Part shown: positions 56,401 to 64,000 of the stretch, in pieces
Numbering within the stretch: the first letter of the stretch is position 1
How the letters are laid out: every line of letters begins with the position of its first letter
Source: Bog-950 sp046329515
Lineage (GTDB): Bacteria; Bacteroidota; Bacteroidia; Chitinophagales; LD1
Length of the DNA: 64,000 nucleotides
Assembly (NCBI GenBank): GCA_046329515.1
Contig: JAXLUM010000005.1
Location: forward strand, 235,571 to 299,570
Direction of reading: 5' to 3'
Position numbers and translations under genes: made by a program
The notes under the pieces: generated by a model
Database searches by the model: none
Told to the model about the DNA's origin: nothing
The model's input: only the letters and a program-made list of their open reading frames with translations

Positions 56401-59400
56401 CTGCACCGTGTCCTTACAACCCGAAGCATCCGTTACACTTAATAGATAGTTGCCGGGCGTTAGGTTGTTTACAGGGAATGCAGCAATTGGTGTGGTGCTG
56501 GCCGGTGTTGCAAGCGGCGCATAGGTCCACGATAAGGCCCCCGTTCCACCCGATACTGCAGCTGATGTAATAGATGCATTGTTCTGCCCAAGGCAGGTTT
56601 CAGCAGCAACGTTAACCGTTCCTATGTTTGGAGGCGTACCTCCTGTTAAGGTTACCACCACCGTATCAGTACAGTTATTAGCCGCTACTACTGATATGGT
56701 GTACGTTCCGGCAGCCAAACCGCTTATAGGCGCAGTGCCTGCGGCAGGAATGGTTTGTGTGGTGGGTGGATTAACGCCATCATTTACTTTCACCTGGTAA
56801 GGCGCTGTACCGCCCGCTAAGGTTATGCTTACGCTGCCATTACTCAGGCCACATGTAGGGTTAACCTGGTTGCTGCCGGTAAGGTTAGGTGCCGATGGTG
56901 CTGTAATGGTAAAGGAGGCCGTTCCCGTACAGTTATTTGCATCCTTAGAAGTTACGGTGTACGTACCTGCTGTAAGATTCGTTGCACTTGCGGTAGAGCT
57001 TACGTTGGGGCTCCATGTGTAAGTATATGGGCCTGTTCCGCCGCTTGGATTAACCGTGGCAGAACCATTGCTGTTACTTGGGCAGGTAACATTCACCTGT
57101 GATGGGTTCATGGTAATAGTTGGGCAGGTAACGCAAGGTTGTATAGAAGCAGCGCTGCTAATTACCAGGGTAGTGCCACTACCGTCCGTAATCTGTATTG
57201 GATAGTTTGGTGGCGCAGGTGTATTGGTACCGGTGGCATAAGTAGCCCATGCATTGGCATTAACTGCACAACCCGGTGGTATTACACAACCAAATAAACA
57301 AGCGCTACAGTTCTGAATTATCGTATCATGCTTCCATGTATATGGTCCTACACCGTTTGAAACGGTCAAGGTACCGTTCAACTCACTACATACCTGAAGC
57401 GTACCGCAAGGGCTAACGGTAATATAAATGCTATCAGCTCCGCAAGGCAGGGTATATATAATGGTATGCACACCACTACCCGCAGCTGCCGGGCTAAATG
57501 TACCGGTAGAAGTATTGGTTATACCCGGGCCACTCCATACACCGCCGGGCGATGCTGACACAAGTGTAACTGAAGGGTCGGTTACGCAAAATGGGCCTGC
57601 AGGGCAAACGGTAGCATCGCAGCATACTAAAGTAAAGGGCGCACAACTGCTCATGTTTACAGATTGTAAGTAGCCGGTTCTTGTAGAGCTACCCGAATTG
57701 CCTGTGCCACCACAAACAACAATCTCGCCGTTTGTATTCACCGTAACATCAAACACCGCAAAAGGAACACTTACTGAAGTCAGCAGGTTAAGGTTAGCAT
57801 CATACTTTACTACTCTGCTACCTGCGCCTACATACACATTACCGCAATCATCTATTTCTATACCGCTATTGCCGGGCTGGTTTTTGCCCAAGGTGGTGGT
57901 GTTAATACCTGTTGGTATAGCAGCGCTGCCTAAAATAGCGCCGTTAACCAACGAGCGTTTATGTATGGTAGTGCCATTCTGCGTGTAACAGAACTTATCA
58001 TTGGCACGAATGGCACATATACCTGCGTTACCGTTGTTTGGCCTAAAGTATTCACTCTTATAAGCAAAGTTGTAGCCGGAGTTGTTTGCGAAAATAGGGT
58101 CGGCCGAACAGATAGTAAGGTTCTGGCTTATTGCGCCTATGGTATCTAAGGTTAGAAAGTAATACTTCGCATTTTTGCTGGAGCTTATTGCCCGCACTTC
58201 GTTAATATCATTAATTACTATACCCGGCGTTTGGCTGGCTACATTCTTTACGCTGTTTACGTTTCCGTTGCTGGTATTAATATCAAAAATAACCCCGTGG
58301 CTTCCGGCTGGTGGTAAAACGCCAAGGCGCGTTCCACCTATTATCAATTTGCTTTGGTCACAGTTAAAGGCAATGGTCCAATACTCGTCTAACGCTCCAC
58401 CAGTTTTGCTCCAGGTCATACCACCGGCATTGTTAATCTTTTGTATAGCCGCTGAAGAACCTGCCGTCACATAACTATTACCGTTGGCATCAGTAGCCAT
58501 TGCGCCTAGCCAGGTATTTGCAGTGTCCCAGGGCGTGTTGTACGTCCATTGTAAAACACCGGCGCTGCTGTACTTTCTCAACTTCATGGGCATATCGCCA
58601 CCAATCATATACACGTTGCCGGCTGCGTCGTGGTCGCATTCCCATACGCAATTAGAGTTTGCCAAAGTAGGCACCTGTTGCCAGGGGTCTATCACAACTG
58701 TCTTTGTTAAATCAAAATTGCCCAGCATAAAGCTTACCGTTTTGCCACTTAGCGCAAAGCCCGATTGTAATTTGGAATCCTTCTGCCCTTCATAAAAGGT
58801 TATTGGGGCATGGTCAATAATATCGCCAAAGCGGGTATCAATGTGCAGGTCGCCATCCTCCTTAACTTCCAATTCATCGGTGCCGCTATACTTCATTTTA
58901 ATGCGGCTAACATCTGCGCCGGGGTGTAAAATCAAGGTGTATTTAATACCATCCTGCGGATGAAATTCATACAGCACATCAACATTGGGATAAAGATTTT
59001 GATAAAGTAATTTATGGTAACCATAAACCCCGTTAATACTTGAAGTGCCCATGCCGTAATTGAAATAGGCATTCTCCTTTTCAATAGCTAAAAGCTTAAC
59101 ATCTGCGTTGGCATTCAGCCATGTCATGCGAACAAATTCAGTTTCAAGCGAAGCCGCCCTTTCCTCTTTTTCGCGTTCCTCAAAATCTTCGTAACTAATT
59201 ACGTGTTCGCCTTCTTTTATCTTCTTGTATTCATCCTGCTCTTTTTCTCTTCTCTCTTTCTCATCCGTTTTTACATGGCTGTCGAAACGGTATATTATTC
59301 CATCAGCAGTAAACAACAGTTGACTGGCCTCCATATCCGTTGCGTACAAAATTTGAGCATCGCCTTTATCGCGCTTATCAAACTGGCCTTTATTTTCAAT

Positions 59401-59529
59401 AAACACTTTGGGCGACTCTAATGGTGCAGACCATTTTACATCCGTTTGTTGCGCGCTTGAGTTGAAATAAAATAACTGAAGAAGAATTAAGCCGGTTAAG
59501 AGCTTAACATTAAGTAGAGCTTGCTTCAT
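53479..59529 (-). CDS. Giant cell-surface SprB-repeat protein with T9SS type B (gliding-associated) C-terminal domain
   Basis: A 2016-residue exported protein. Signal MKQALLNVKLLTGLILLQLF, then a DUF7948-like N-terminal domain (FIENKGQFDKRDKGDAQILY to TKTVVIDPW, about 40-290) and a beta-propeller-like, NHL/SBBP-like region with repeated GNVYM/GNSYVTAG motifs (about 290-640). A Cys-rich linker (640-800) precedes some 12-14 SprB-like repeats (about 800-1810), each of the form CxGxNDGSxxxxxxGGTxPYxYxWSx then LxxGxYTVTVTDxxGC. A 750-bp tandem duplication lies within. Late Ig-like domain (DVELGPDKLVYEDEHVGLFA). The last 85 residues are the T9SS type B/gliding motility-associated domain: IFTPNGDGNNDIYLP, WRIFNRIGEKVFDS, WDGNYKGKPAPPNVYVLYAE. 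Predicted surface adhesin or motility-related protein. Confidence 0.93.
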   Translation of the reverse strand: MKQALLNVKLLTGLILLQLFYFNSSAQQTDVKWSAPLESPKVFIENKGQFDKRDKGDAQILYATDMEASQLLFTADGIIYRFDSHVKTDEKERREKEQDEYKKIKEGEHVISYEDFEEREKEERAASLETEFVRMTWLNANADVKLLAIEKENAYFNYGMGTSSINGVYGYHKLLYQNLYPNVDVLYEFHPQDGIKYTLILHPGADVSRIKMKYSGTDELEVKEDGDLHIDTRFGDIIDHAPITFYEGQKDSKLQSGFALSGKTVSFMLGNFDLTKTVVIDPWQQVPTLANSNCVWECDHDAAGNVYMIGGDMPMKLRKYSSAGVLQWTYNTPWDTANTWLGAMATDANGNSYVTAGSSAAIQKINNAGGMTWSKTGGALDEYWTIAFNCDQSKLIIGGTRLGVLPPAGSHGVIFDINTSNGNVNSVKNVASQTPGIVINDINEVRAISSSKNAKYYFLTLDTIGAISQNLTICSADPIFANNSGYNFAYKSEYFRPNNGNAGICAIRANDKFCYTQNGTTIHKRSLVNGAILGSAAIPTGINTTTLGKNQPGNSGIEIDDCGNVYVGAGSRVVKYDANLNLLTSVSVPFAVFDVTVNTNGEIVVCGGTGNSGSSTRTGYLQSVNMSSCAPFTLVCCDATVCPAGPFCVTDPSVTLVSASPGGVWSGPGITNTSTGTFSPAAAGSGVHTIIYTLPCGADSIYITVSPCGTLQVCSELNGTLTVSNGVGPYTWKHDTIIQNCSACLFGCVIPPGCAVNANAWATYATGTNTPAPPNYPIQITDGSGTTLVISSAASIQPCVTCPTITMNPSQVNVTCPSNSNGSATVNPSGGTGPYTYTWSPNVSSTASATNLTAGTYTVTSKDANNCTGTASFTITAPSAPNLTGSNQVNPTCGLSNGSVSITLAGGTAPYQVKVNDGVNPPTTQTIPAAGTAPISGLAAGTYTISVVAANNCTDTVVVTLTGGTPPNIGTVNVAAETCLGQNNASITSAAVSGGTGALSWTYAPLATPASTTPIAAFPVNNLTPGNYLLSVTDASGCKDTVQINLPAGPNCCNISLSYSVTQPSCGASNGSITVTMSPAGSYTYAWNNSLPAQANQSNLASGVYSVTVTSTTIANCFVDTIISLSNSNGPALSSSNLVNPSCGQSNGSVSITLAGGVAPYQVTINDGVNPPTSQAVPVAGTLPVNGLAAGNYTVSVLAADGCPDTLIVTLTDIAGPTIGNVVVASESCAGQNDASITSAAITGGTGTINWTYAPIATPASTTPIAAFPVNNLTPGNYILTATDANGCKDTVQVNVPTGPVCCNISLSYTATQPSCGQSDGAISVTMSPAGTYTYAWSGGLPAQANQSSLPSGQYSLTVTDNNIPNCFIDTIINLNNSNGPSLTFTNQVNPTCAGGDGSITVTLAGGTAPYSVTIDTGGTPQTFNLPFAISQNITNLPAGTINVSVTDANGCQATANATLTAPANCCTFTVTAAIVQPSCGATDGSITLTAANGSGNYSYSWNSGPATANYSNIGAGTFDVTITDNAFANCFIDTTFSLSNPNAPTINSVTIVNETCPGSGDGSATINASGGTGNLSYSWAGGPNTAAYTGLTAGSYAYTVTDANNCQASGNAVVGSGTCCTLAISAAVTNGSCGQNNAFITVNIDTAGLPPYAYVLNGGPAQTSNIFTGLTPGNYIVQVTDATPCVDTVQLTVLPSSNNLTLVISTTNATCYGANDGSAFVTPNGGIAPVGYLWSNQQATDTIVNLGPGTYTVTATDAGGCSGTASASITQPAQLLFALGNDTSVCEGVTVVIDAGTGYAAYSWSDGSAASTISPTVSGTYTVTVSDANGCTASDALNVNFTPIPDVELGPDKLVYEDEHVGLFATITGAPGTGTYHWTPDTLLSCISCQNTVALAEDTMAYVLEYTDANGCKAADTIIINVIPVGQVYWPNIFTPNGDGNNDIYLPLGESVKLIGWRIFNRIGEKVFDSNSMNIGWDGNYKGKPAPPNVYVLYAEVTFMNNVTQKFKGSITLVR
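55380..56130 (-). repeat. 750-bp internal tandem repeat, copy 1, in the giant gene
   Basis: Homologous words recur exactly 750 bp apart: CGCAGCTTGGCTGCGTT at 55581 and 56331, GGCGCATAGGTCCA at 55766 and 56516, GGATTAACGCCATCAT later in each unit. The unit encodes 250 residues, three SprB-like domains. Confidence 0.85.
56131..56880 (-). repeat. 750-bp internal tandem repeat, copy 2
   Basis: Second copy, with scattered synonymous and conservative changes relative to copy 1 rather than near identity. No frameshift. Preserved length keeps the 250-residue period. Confidence 0.85.
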
Positions 59530-59639
59530 AATAGGGGCAGGTGTTAGGGTATCCTTGCTTCTCTAAAAGTAGGAAAATTGACATTTAAGTCAAGTCTTAA
59601 ACCGTATTTTATTAACAAAGACTTAAACCCGGAAATGGC

Positions 59640-61151
59640 TTAGGCCCCCGGCAGAATAATACGGAAAGTGGTGCCCTTCCCTATTTCGCTGTGCTTTACG
59701 AAAATTTTGCCTTTATGATAGTCCTGCACAATGCGGCGGGTAAGTGAAAGCCCCAGCCCCCAGCCCCTGCGCTTGGTTGAATAGCCCGGCTCAAATACGG
59801 TTTCAAATTTACCTTTAGCTATACCCTTTCCTGTATCGCTTAAATCTATAACCACATTGTGCGCCTCTTTAAATGCCTTTACGTGAATTTTGCCCGCGCC
59901 ATCCATGGCATCCAAAGCATTTTTAAGAAGGTTTTCCAAAACCCAATCAAACAATTGGGGGTTAATGGCAAATAGTAAACCATCCTCACACTCCAGCGTA
60001 AACTTAACCTGTGCACTTGCACGGCGGCTCATGTAATTCAAGTTACGCTCTATAGTAGCCTTAACCTCATGAGGTGTAAGTTGAGGAACCGAACCTATTT
60101 TTGAAAACCTGTCCGCAACCAACGCCAATCGGTTAATGTCACTTTGCAGTTCGGTTAGTATGCCTTCATTTTCTTTCAATGAACCGGTATCGCGTAAATA
60201 TTCCACCCATCCTTCTAACGATGATATTGGAGTGCCCAACTGGTGCGCCGTTTCTTTAGCCATACCCACCCAAACAAGGTTTTGCTCAGCTCGCCTTGCA
60301 TTACTAAAAGCCAGGTACGCAATAATTAAAAAGGCAGCAAAAATGCCTAACTGCACATAAGGGAATATCCGCAGCTGTTTCAAGGTCATTGAATCATCAT
60401 AATAAATGTAGCGCTTAACACCTTCCCCTAAATCAGCCACAATTGGGTCATGCACACTTTGCATTTCCTTTATCAACTTCAGGGCACTTTCAGGATCTTT
60501 CAATTTCGTACTGTCTATATTTCCATATTCAGTAACATTCATTTTTTCATCGGTAAGTATAACCGGTGCGCTGGCTGTATTAACTACCACTTCACTTATA
60601 AAGGTCTCAATAAGGTCGTTTAGCGTGCGCTTTAGTTTGGTAAACAGGTTAGAATCTTTGTAGTAAATAAGGTTTTGGCTATAGCGCGAGCTTACTTCAA
60701 TAGGTGCATACATGCTAAAGTCAGTTCTTATTTCAGCAGGCAGGGAATCAAACACACGCACGCCAAAGGGCAAATCAATATTCCGGGCCCCTATTATAAT
60801 TCCGTTCCTGTCGGTTAGTATAGCCGGTATATCCGTATTAGAAGTAATTACATCATTAAAAAATGTAAGCAGGTCATTGTCTTCAACGGTTACTAAAAAC
60901 TTGGTTGACTGCGCATACACATTAACTTTTCGGCGTTCATCTTCCGCAAGCCGAGAGAACAGTTCCTTGGTGTATCTAACTAATCTCGCTTTACGGCCAA
61001 TAGCCTCTGCCCATAGTTTTGCCTTATACTTTTCTTCTGATGCCAGTTTATTGGCCAGCGTATTGGTATAAATAACAGTAGCAATGCCAATTACCAAGCC
61101 CAGTATCAGCAGTACCAGTTTAAGATTCGATTTCCTGGTATAAATGTCCAT
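59640..61151 (-). CDS. Orphan sensor histidine kinase
   Basis: 503 residues with two transmembrane segments (about 11-29 and 262-283) enclosing a 230-residue periplasmic sensor domain (Cache-like: ILTDRNGIIIGARN, APVILTDEKMNVTEYG repeated). The dimerisation box is MAKETAHQLGTPISSLEGW with His303 as phospho-acceptor. ATPase boxes: LLKNALDAMDGAGK (N), DLSDTGKGIAKG (G1), FEPGYSTKRRGWGLGLSLTR (F/G2). The HQLGTP type of H-box is typical of WalK-unlike, NtrY-like or DUF-type orphan kinases in Bacteroidota. No response regulator is next to it. Input signal unknown. Confidence 0.9.
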   Translation of the reverse strand: MDIYTRKSNLKLVLLILGLVIGIATVIYTNTLANKLASEEKYKAKLWAEAIGRKARLVRYTKELFSRLAEDERRKVNVYAQSTKFLVTVEDNDLLTFFNDVITSNTDIPAILTDRNGIIIGARNIDLPFGVRVFDSLPAEIRTDFSMYAPIEVSSRYSQNLIYYKDSNLFTKLKRTLNDLIETFISEVVVNTASAPVILTDEKMNVTEYGNIDSTKLKDPESALKLIKEMQSVHDPIVADLGEGVKRYIYYDDSMTLKQLRIFPYVQLGIFAAFLIIAYLAFSNARRAEQNLVWVGMAKETAHQLGTPISSLEGWVEYLRDTGSLKENEGILTELQSDINRLALVADRFSKIGSVPQLTPHEVKATIERNLNYMSRRASAQVKFTLECEDGLLFAINPQLFDWVLENLLKNALDAMDGAGKIHVKAFKEAHNVVIDLSDTGKGIAKGKFETVFEPGYSTKRRGWGLGLSLTRRIVQDYHKGKIFVKHSEIGKGTTFRIILPGA

Positions 61152-61217
61152 ACCTACTGTAATAATACATTAATAAGCACACTTTCAAATTCTCATTCGG
61201 CACATCAGCACATCATT

Positions 61218-63806
61218 CTATTGATTCGATTCATCAAAGTCAATAAACTGAGGCTGCTCCTTCACATCAAAGTATTTTTCCTCGCGTTTCTTTTCCTTCT
61301 CATCTACAGGAGTGGGGGTGTTATTCAGTAGGTTCTTCAATACATCCTTCTCTTTTTTGAAATCCTCTTTAATCCTGTTCCGTGTGCTGGCCTTGTCCAG
61401 TTTAATTTGCGGGTCACTAAGCTTACCGCTCATACTCAGGTAAATGTTCAATCCCTCGTAAGGGTCATCTTCCATAAATTGAAGGTCATTAGTTGTTCTG
61501 CGGAATTTCTGAGCTAGCAATTTGTGCAGGTTAATTTTAAAATGGTAGTCCACATTGTTATCAAAGTAGTGGTAACCGTAAAACATCAGGTTAAGTGCAC
61601 TGGTCTTAATTTCAAATTCAGGAATATCAATACGCCTGTTTTCAATTTTAATTGTGTTAGCCAGTTCTGAGAATTTAATGTCCTCAAGTTCTTCTACCCG
61701 TATAAATTTTGACGCAGCACGCAGCGGTTCAAACTTTACCAACTCCCCATCCCTTATGCTGAAATCAACTATAGCGCTCAGTCCGTTTTCGTCAAGGTCC
61801 TTATAATTCAGCCAGCTTATGTTCAGGTTAATGGCTGAGGTAAGTTTGCCTTTAAGGTGCTTGTCCGTTAAAGTAGTTTGACCAAAGTTTTCGCACTGGG
61901 CAAAAATGGTGGGCACATCCATATCTGCCAATCTTATGTCGCAGCGCAGGCTAAGCGTGTTCTCGGGCGTAAAGCTTATTCGTCCGTTCGTGCGTACTTC
62001 ACCTGCCATAGCCCTTGCGCTAAGGTTGTTGAATTGAATTATACCGGGCGCAACCTGCAGGTTGGTGTGCAGGTCTTTAAACTCCATTTTGCGGTAAATA
62101 AACCGTCCTATCTCAACATCAAGGTTGCCTTGCATGCTAAGCACCTCTCTTACATTTATTTTTGCGCGCTGTTGAGCAGCCGGTTTATTCTTCTTGTCAA
62201 AAGCCTCCATTATACCCGATAGGTTAAAGGTGTTCACCTTCACCTTTCCGTTAACGCCAAGCACAACCCCATTCGCCTGCCGTTTCTGGCTTAGGTTATA
62301 AGCAAAAGCAAAAAGATTATCTATTGTTCCTGAGAAATTAAAATCAGTGCTTAAGAAGTTAAGGGTAAAGTTTTGTGCCTCAATCAGGTGGTTTTCGTAC
62401 TTAAGTACACCTCCTATATTCCCATAGGTAATTCCGTTATTCCTAAACTCTACCTCGTTCAACTTAAATTGTCCGCCGCCGCTTAAGGTTGAATTTTCTA
62501 CATCCGTAAAATCGCTTTTACGTCCCTTTAAATGGAAATTGCTGAATGTAATACTGCCGCCAATATCCTGCATAACGGTATCGGGCACAAAGGGGCTTAA
62601 CTCCTCTAGCATCAATACGCCATTGGCAAAAAAGTCAAAGGAGGGATCCTTTAGTTTATCTATGGTTAGTTTAAAATTAAAGGGCTGTGCATTTAAGGTG
62701 CAGTTAAAATTGCTTACTACAATTTTATCATTACCGTATTCATCCATCTCATACCTGGCTGCGGCATTTACATCTTTCAACAGCTTATTGTATTTGCCCA
62801 ACTTCAATTCACTGTTCTTAACGCTGGCTGTCAGGCTAACTTTCGGCGTGCTGTTTCTGCTTAATACACCGTTTATTGTTGCTTCAATGGCATATTCGCC
62901 GCTGCCCTCTGCCTGTTCTAAGCTGTTTTTAAAATTAGCGGGTAGCAAGGCAATTAGCTTTGCCATATCCTTACCCTCATTCACTAATTTGAAGTTTAAT
63001 TGGGTTCCGTTTTTTTGCTGGGCTATGTAGCCGTTAATGTCAAAGCGGCTTTCATCAATAGCAATACTACCATCTTTAAAATCGTAACGCTTTTTCAATT
63101 TATCAACGGTAAACTTCACTTCGGCATTTACATCCTTATCCGCTAAAAAATCCTGGGCACCTGTTTTCAGGCGGTCTATATGCACCTGTGTTTCTACGTC
63201 AAGCTCAAAAATGTTCTCATCAAAGTTGCCGCTTAGCAACGCCTTTTTTAGTTGGGCAAAAATTTCGGTTGATTGGCCTCTGTCTACAAAGCTGAATTTA
63301 ACCCGCTTTATTTCTGCCTTTTTAATGGCGATGGATAGTTTAGCTTTAGCAGTATCTGAACCCGGCTTAAGTATATCAAAGTTGCTTTTGCCGCTTTCGT
63401 TTTTGTAAAGGCTTATATCACCATCGCGCACTACAACTTTCGAAAACTCAATTTTATCACCAAACAGGCTGTAGATATTGCATAGCAGGGAAAACTCCTT
63501 AACCTTCAACAGCTTTTTGCCCTTTTGCAGTTTATCGTCAATGCTTACATCCTTAAAGGTTAAGGAAGCATAAGGGAAGTGACGTATTAAAGAAAGATCA
63601 ATCCCCCCTTTCACCTCAACGGGTACTGTCACACTTTCGTTAATTTCAGCTATAATTTTGCCCTTTATTTTGGCCTCTAATAACATGCCGGCCAATACCA
63701 ACACTAAAAACAGGCCCGCTATAATGCCCAAAAACCAAAGTACCACCTTTTTAAGGCGGCCTTTAGGCTTATTTTGCTGCGGTATGGCAGTTTGTTGTTC
63801 AGTCAT
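61218..63806 (-). CDS. AsmA-family membrane-associated protein
   Basis: 862 residues. N-terminal cytoplasmic tail, one transmembrane helix (VVLWFLGIIAGLFLVLVLAG, about 21-40), then a long beta-rich periplasmic body: RHFPYASLTFKDVSIDDKLQ is the AsmA N-terminal signature, followed by repeated beta-strand pairs (FSKVVVRDGDISLYKN; YGNIGGVLKYENH) to the AsmA_2-like C-terminal region (INLNISWLNYKDLDENGLSA). The last 60 residues are charged, helical (RIKEDFKKEKDVLKNLLNN). AsmA-like proteins bridge inner and outer membranes and transport phospholipids; that function is inferred here. Divergent from the next gene. Confidence 0.88.
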   Translation of the reverse strand: MTEQQTAIPQQNKPKGRLKKVVLWFLGIIAGLFLVLVLAGMLLEAKIKGKIIAEINESVTVPVEVKGGIDLSLIRHFPYASLTFKDVSIDDKLQKGKKLLKVKEFSLLCNIYSLFGDKIEFSKVVVRDGDISLYKNESGKSNFDILKPGSDTAKAKLSIAIKKAEIKRVKFSFVDRGQSTEIFAQLKKALLSGNFDENIFELDVETQVHIDRLKTGAQDFLADKDVNAEVKFTVDKLKKRYDFKDGSIAIDESRFDINGYIAQQKNGTQLNFKLVNEGKDMAKLIALLPANFKNSLEQAEGSGEYAIEATINGVLSRNSTPKVSLTASVKNSELKLGKYNKLLKDVNAAARYEMDEYGNDKIVVSNFNCTLNAQPFNFKLTIDKLKDPSFDFFANGVLMLEELSPFVPDTVMQDIGGSITFSNFHLKGRKSDFTDVENSTLSGGGQFKLNEVEFRNNGITYGNIGGVLKYENHLIEAQNFTLNFLSTDFNFSGTIDNLFAFAYNLSQKRQANGVVLGVNGKVKVNTFNLSGIMEAFDKKNKPAAQQRAKINVREVLSMQGNLDVEIGRFIYRKMEFKDLHTNLQVAPGIIQFNNLSARAMAGEVRTNGRISFTPENTLSLRCDIRLADMDVPTIFAQCENFGQTTLTDKHLKGKLTSAINLNISWLNYKDLDENGLSAIVDFSIRDGELVKFEPLRAASKFIRVEELEDIKFSELANTIKIENRRIDIPEFEIKTSALNLMFYGYHYFDNNVDYHFKINLHKLLAQKFRRTTNDLQFMEDDPYEGLNIYLSMSGKLSDPQIKLDKASTRNRIKEDFKKEKDVLKNLLNNTPTPVDEKEKKREEKYFDVKEQPQFIDFDESNQ

Positions 63807-63918
63807 TTAATCCTCAACGAAATACGGGCTTCAAAATTTCGCGCCCGGTTAATTCCAGAAATAAGACCTCTTCATCATTCAAAGCTGTTTTCGTTGTCTG
63901 AAAACATGCTTTTATCGG

Positions 63919-63926
63919 TATATTTA
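63919..63926 (+). promoter_or_regulatory. Candidate -7 box of the last gene
   Basis: TATATTTA, one base off TAnnTTTG, ends 4 nt before the ATG at 63931, so a start inside the leader would be almost leaderless. A TTG lies at 63894-63896 (22-nt spacer). Confidence 0.3.
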
Positions 63927-63930
63927 ACCT

Positions 63931-64000
63931 ATGAAGAGATTGTTAGTACTACCCGTTTTATTAGTTACCCTGCTTAGCTATTCACAAATCAATCAAAACA
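63931..64000 (+). CDS. N-terminus of an exported protein, cut by the window edge
   Basis: The ATG at 63931 starts a signal peptide (MKRLLVLPVLLVTLLSYSQ, then INQN) running off the end. The N-terminus resembles the exported proteins of this window. Nothing more can be said about its role. Confidence 0.6.
   Translation, partial: MKRLLVLPVLLVTLLSYSQINQN

Noticed and set aside
55000..56900. CRISPR-like repetition in the giant gene
   Set aside because: The repeats are long coding units with diverged sequence, without constant short repeats and spacers.
1..64000. tRNA, rRNA, SRP RNA or tmRNA genes
   Set aside because: No T-loop GGTTCGA-type motifs with matching stems or conserved RNA cores were found by reading; a covariance-model search would be decisive.

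Overview
The window comes from a member of the Bacteroidota, probably a Sphingobacteriia/Chitinophagia-like lineage. The evidence is type IX secretion (T9SS) sorting domains on several secreted proteins, a giant SprB-repeat protein ending in a gliding-motility-type domain, two TonB-dependent receptors (one paired with a DUF4249 lipoprotein), a short 289-residue primary sigma factor, and TAnnTTTG-type -7 promoter boxes. No tRNA, rRNA, CRISPR array, transposase or prophage was recognised.

Layout. 1-2200 (minus): UDP-glucose dehydrogenase (cut by the window edge) overlapping a DegT-type sugar aminotransferase, the edge of a surface-polysaccharide locus. 2.3-11.1 kb: outer-membrane barrel protein, Kdo transferase, a FloA-NfeD membrane-domain pair, two small lipoproteins, an rlmH-rhomboid-threonine aldolase operon joined by ATGA overlaps, a DUF4412 protein and a Gly-rich exported protein. 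11.48-21.53 kb: about 10 kb in which every recognisable gene is broken by repeated frameshifts. It holds a VOC-family gene, two T9SS-exported proteins on the plus strand, a large Ig/FN3-like repeat protein on the minus strand and an exported protein whose first half is intact. The borders are abrupt and the flanks clean, so sequencing or assembly error is at least as likely as gene decay. 21.5-31 kb: DUF4412 and START-domain proteins, ffh, a T9SS protein, an N-terminally extended GAPDH and an arsR-arsM-arsC operon. 31-44.5 kb: a TonB receptor, rpoD, an AT-rich SIR2-TPR gene resembling anti-phage NADases, trxB, a DUF4249/TonB receptor pair and a secreted PHM-like copper protein with a haem-binding-like motif. 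44.5-64 kb: accD, a two-component pair, a small-ORF transcription unit, ahcY, an alpha/beta hydrolase, class I aldolase, a 2016-residue SprB-repeat adhesin, a sensor kinase, an AsmA-like protein and the start of one more exported protein.

Across the window, a family of about 150-bp intergenic elements built from nested inverted repeats sits just downstream of stop codons (ffh, gap, arsC, a TonB receptor, rpoD, and a diverged copy after ahcY). Classical hairpin-T-run terminators follow most other transcription units.

Most promising for follow-up are the solitary SIR2-TPR gene, the PHM-like copper protein with a complete copper ligand set, the post-gene palindromic repeat family, the ars operon with two matching 16-bp palindromic operators, and the frameshift-dense 10-kb segment, whose true sequence should be established before it is called degenerate.
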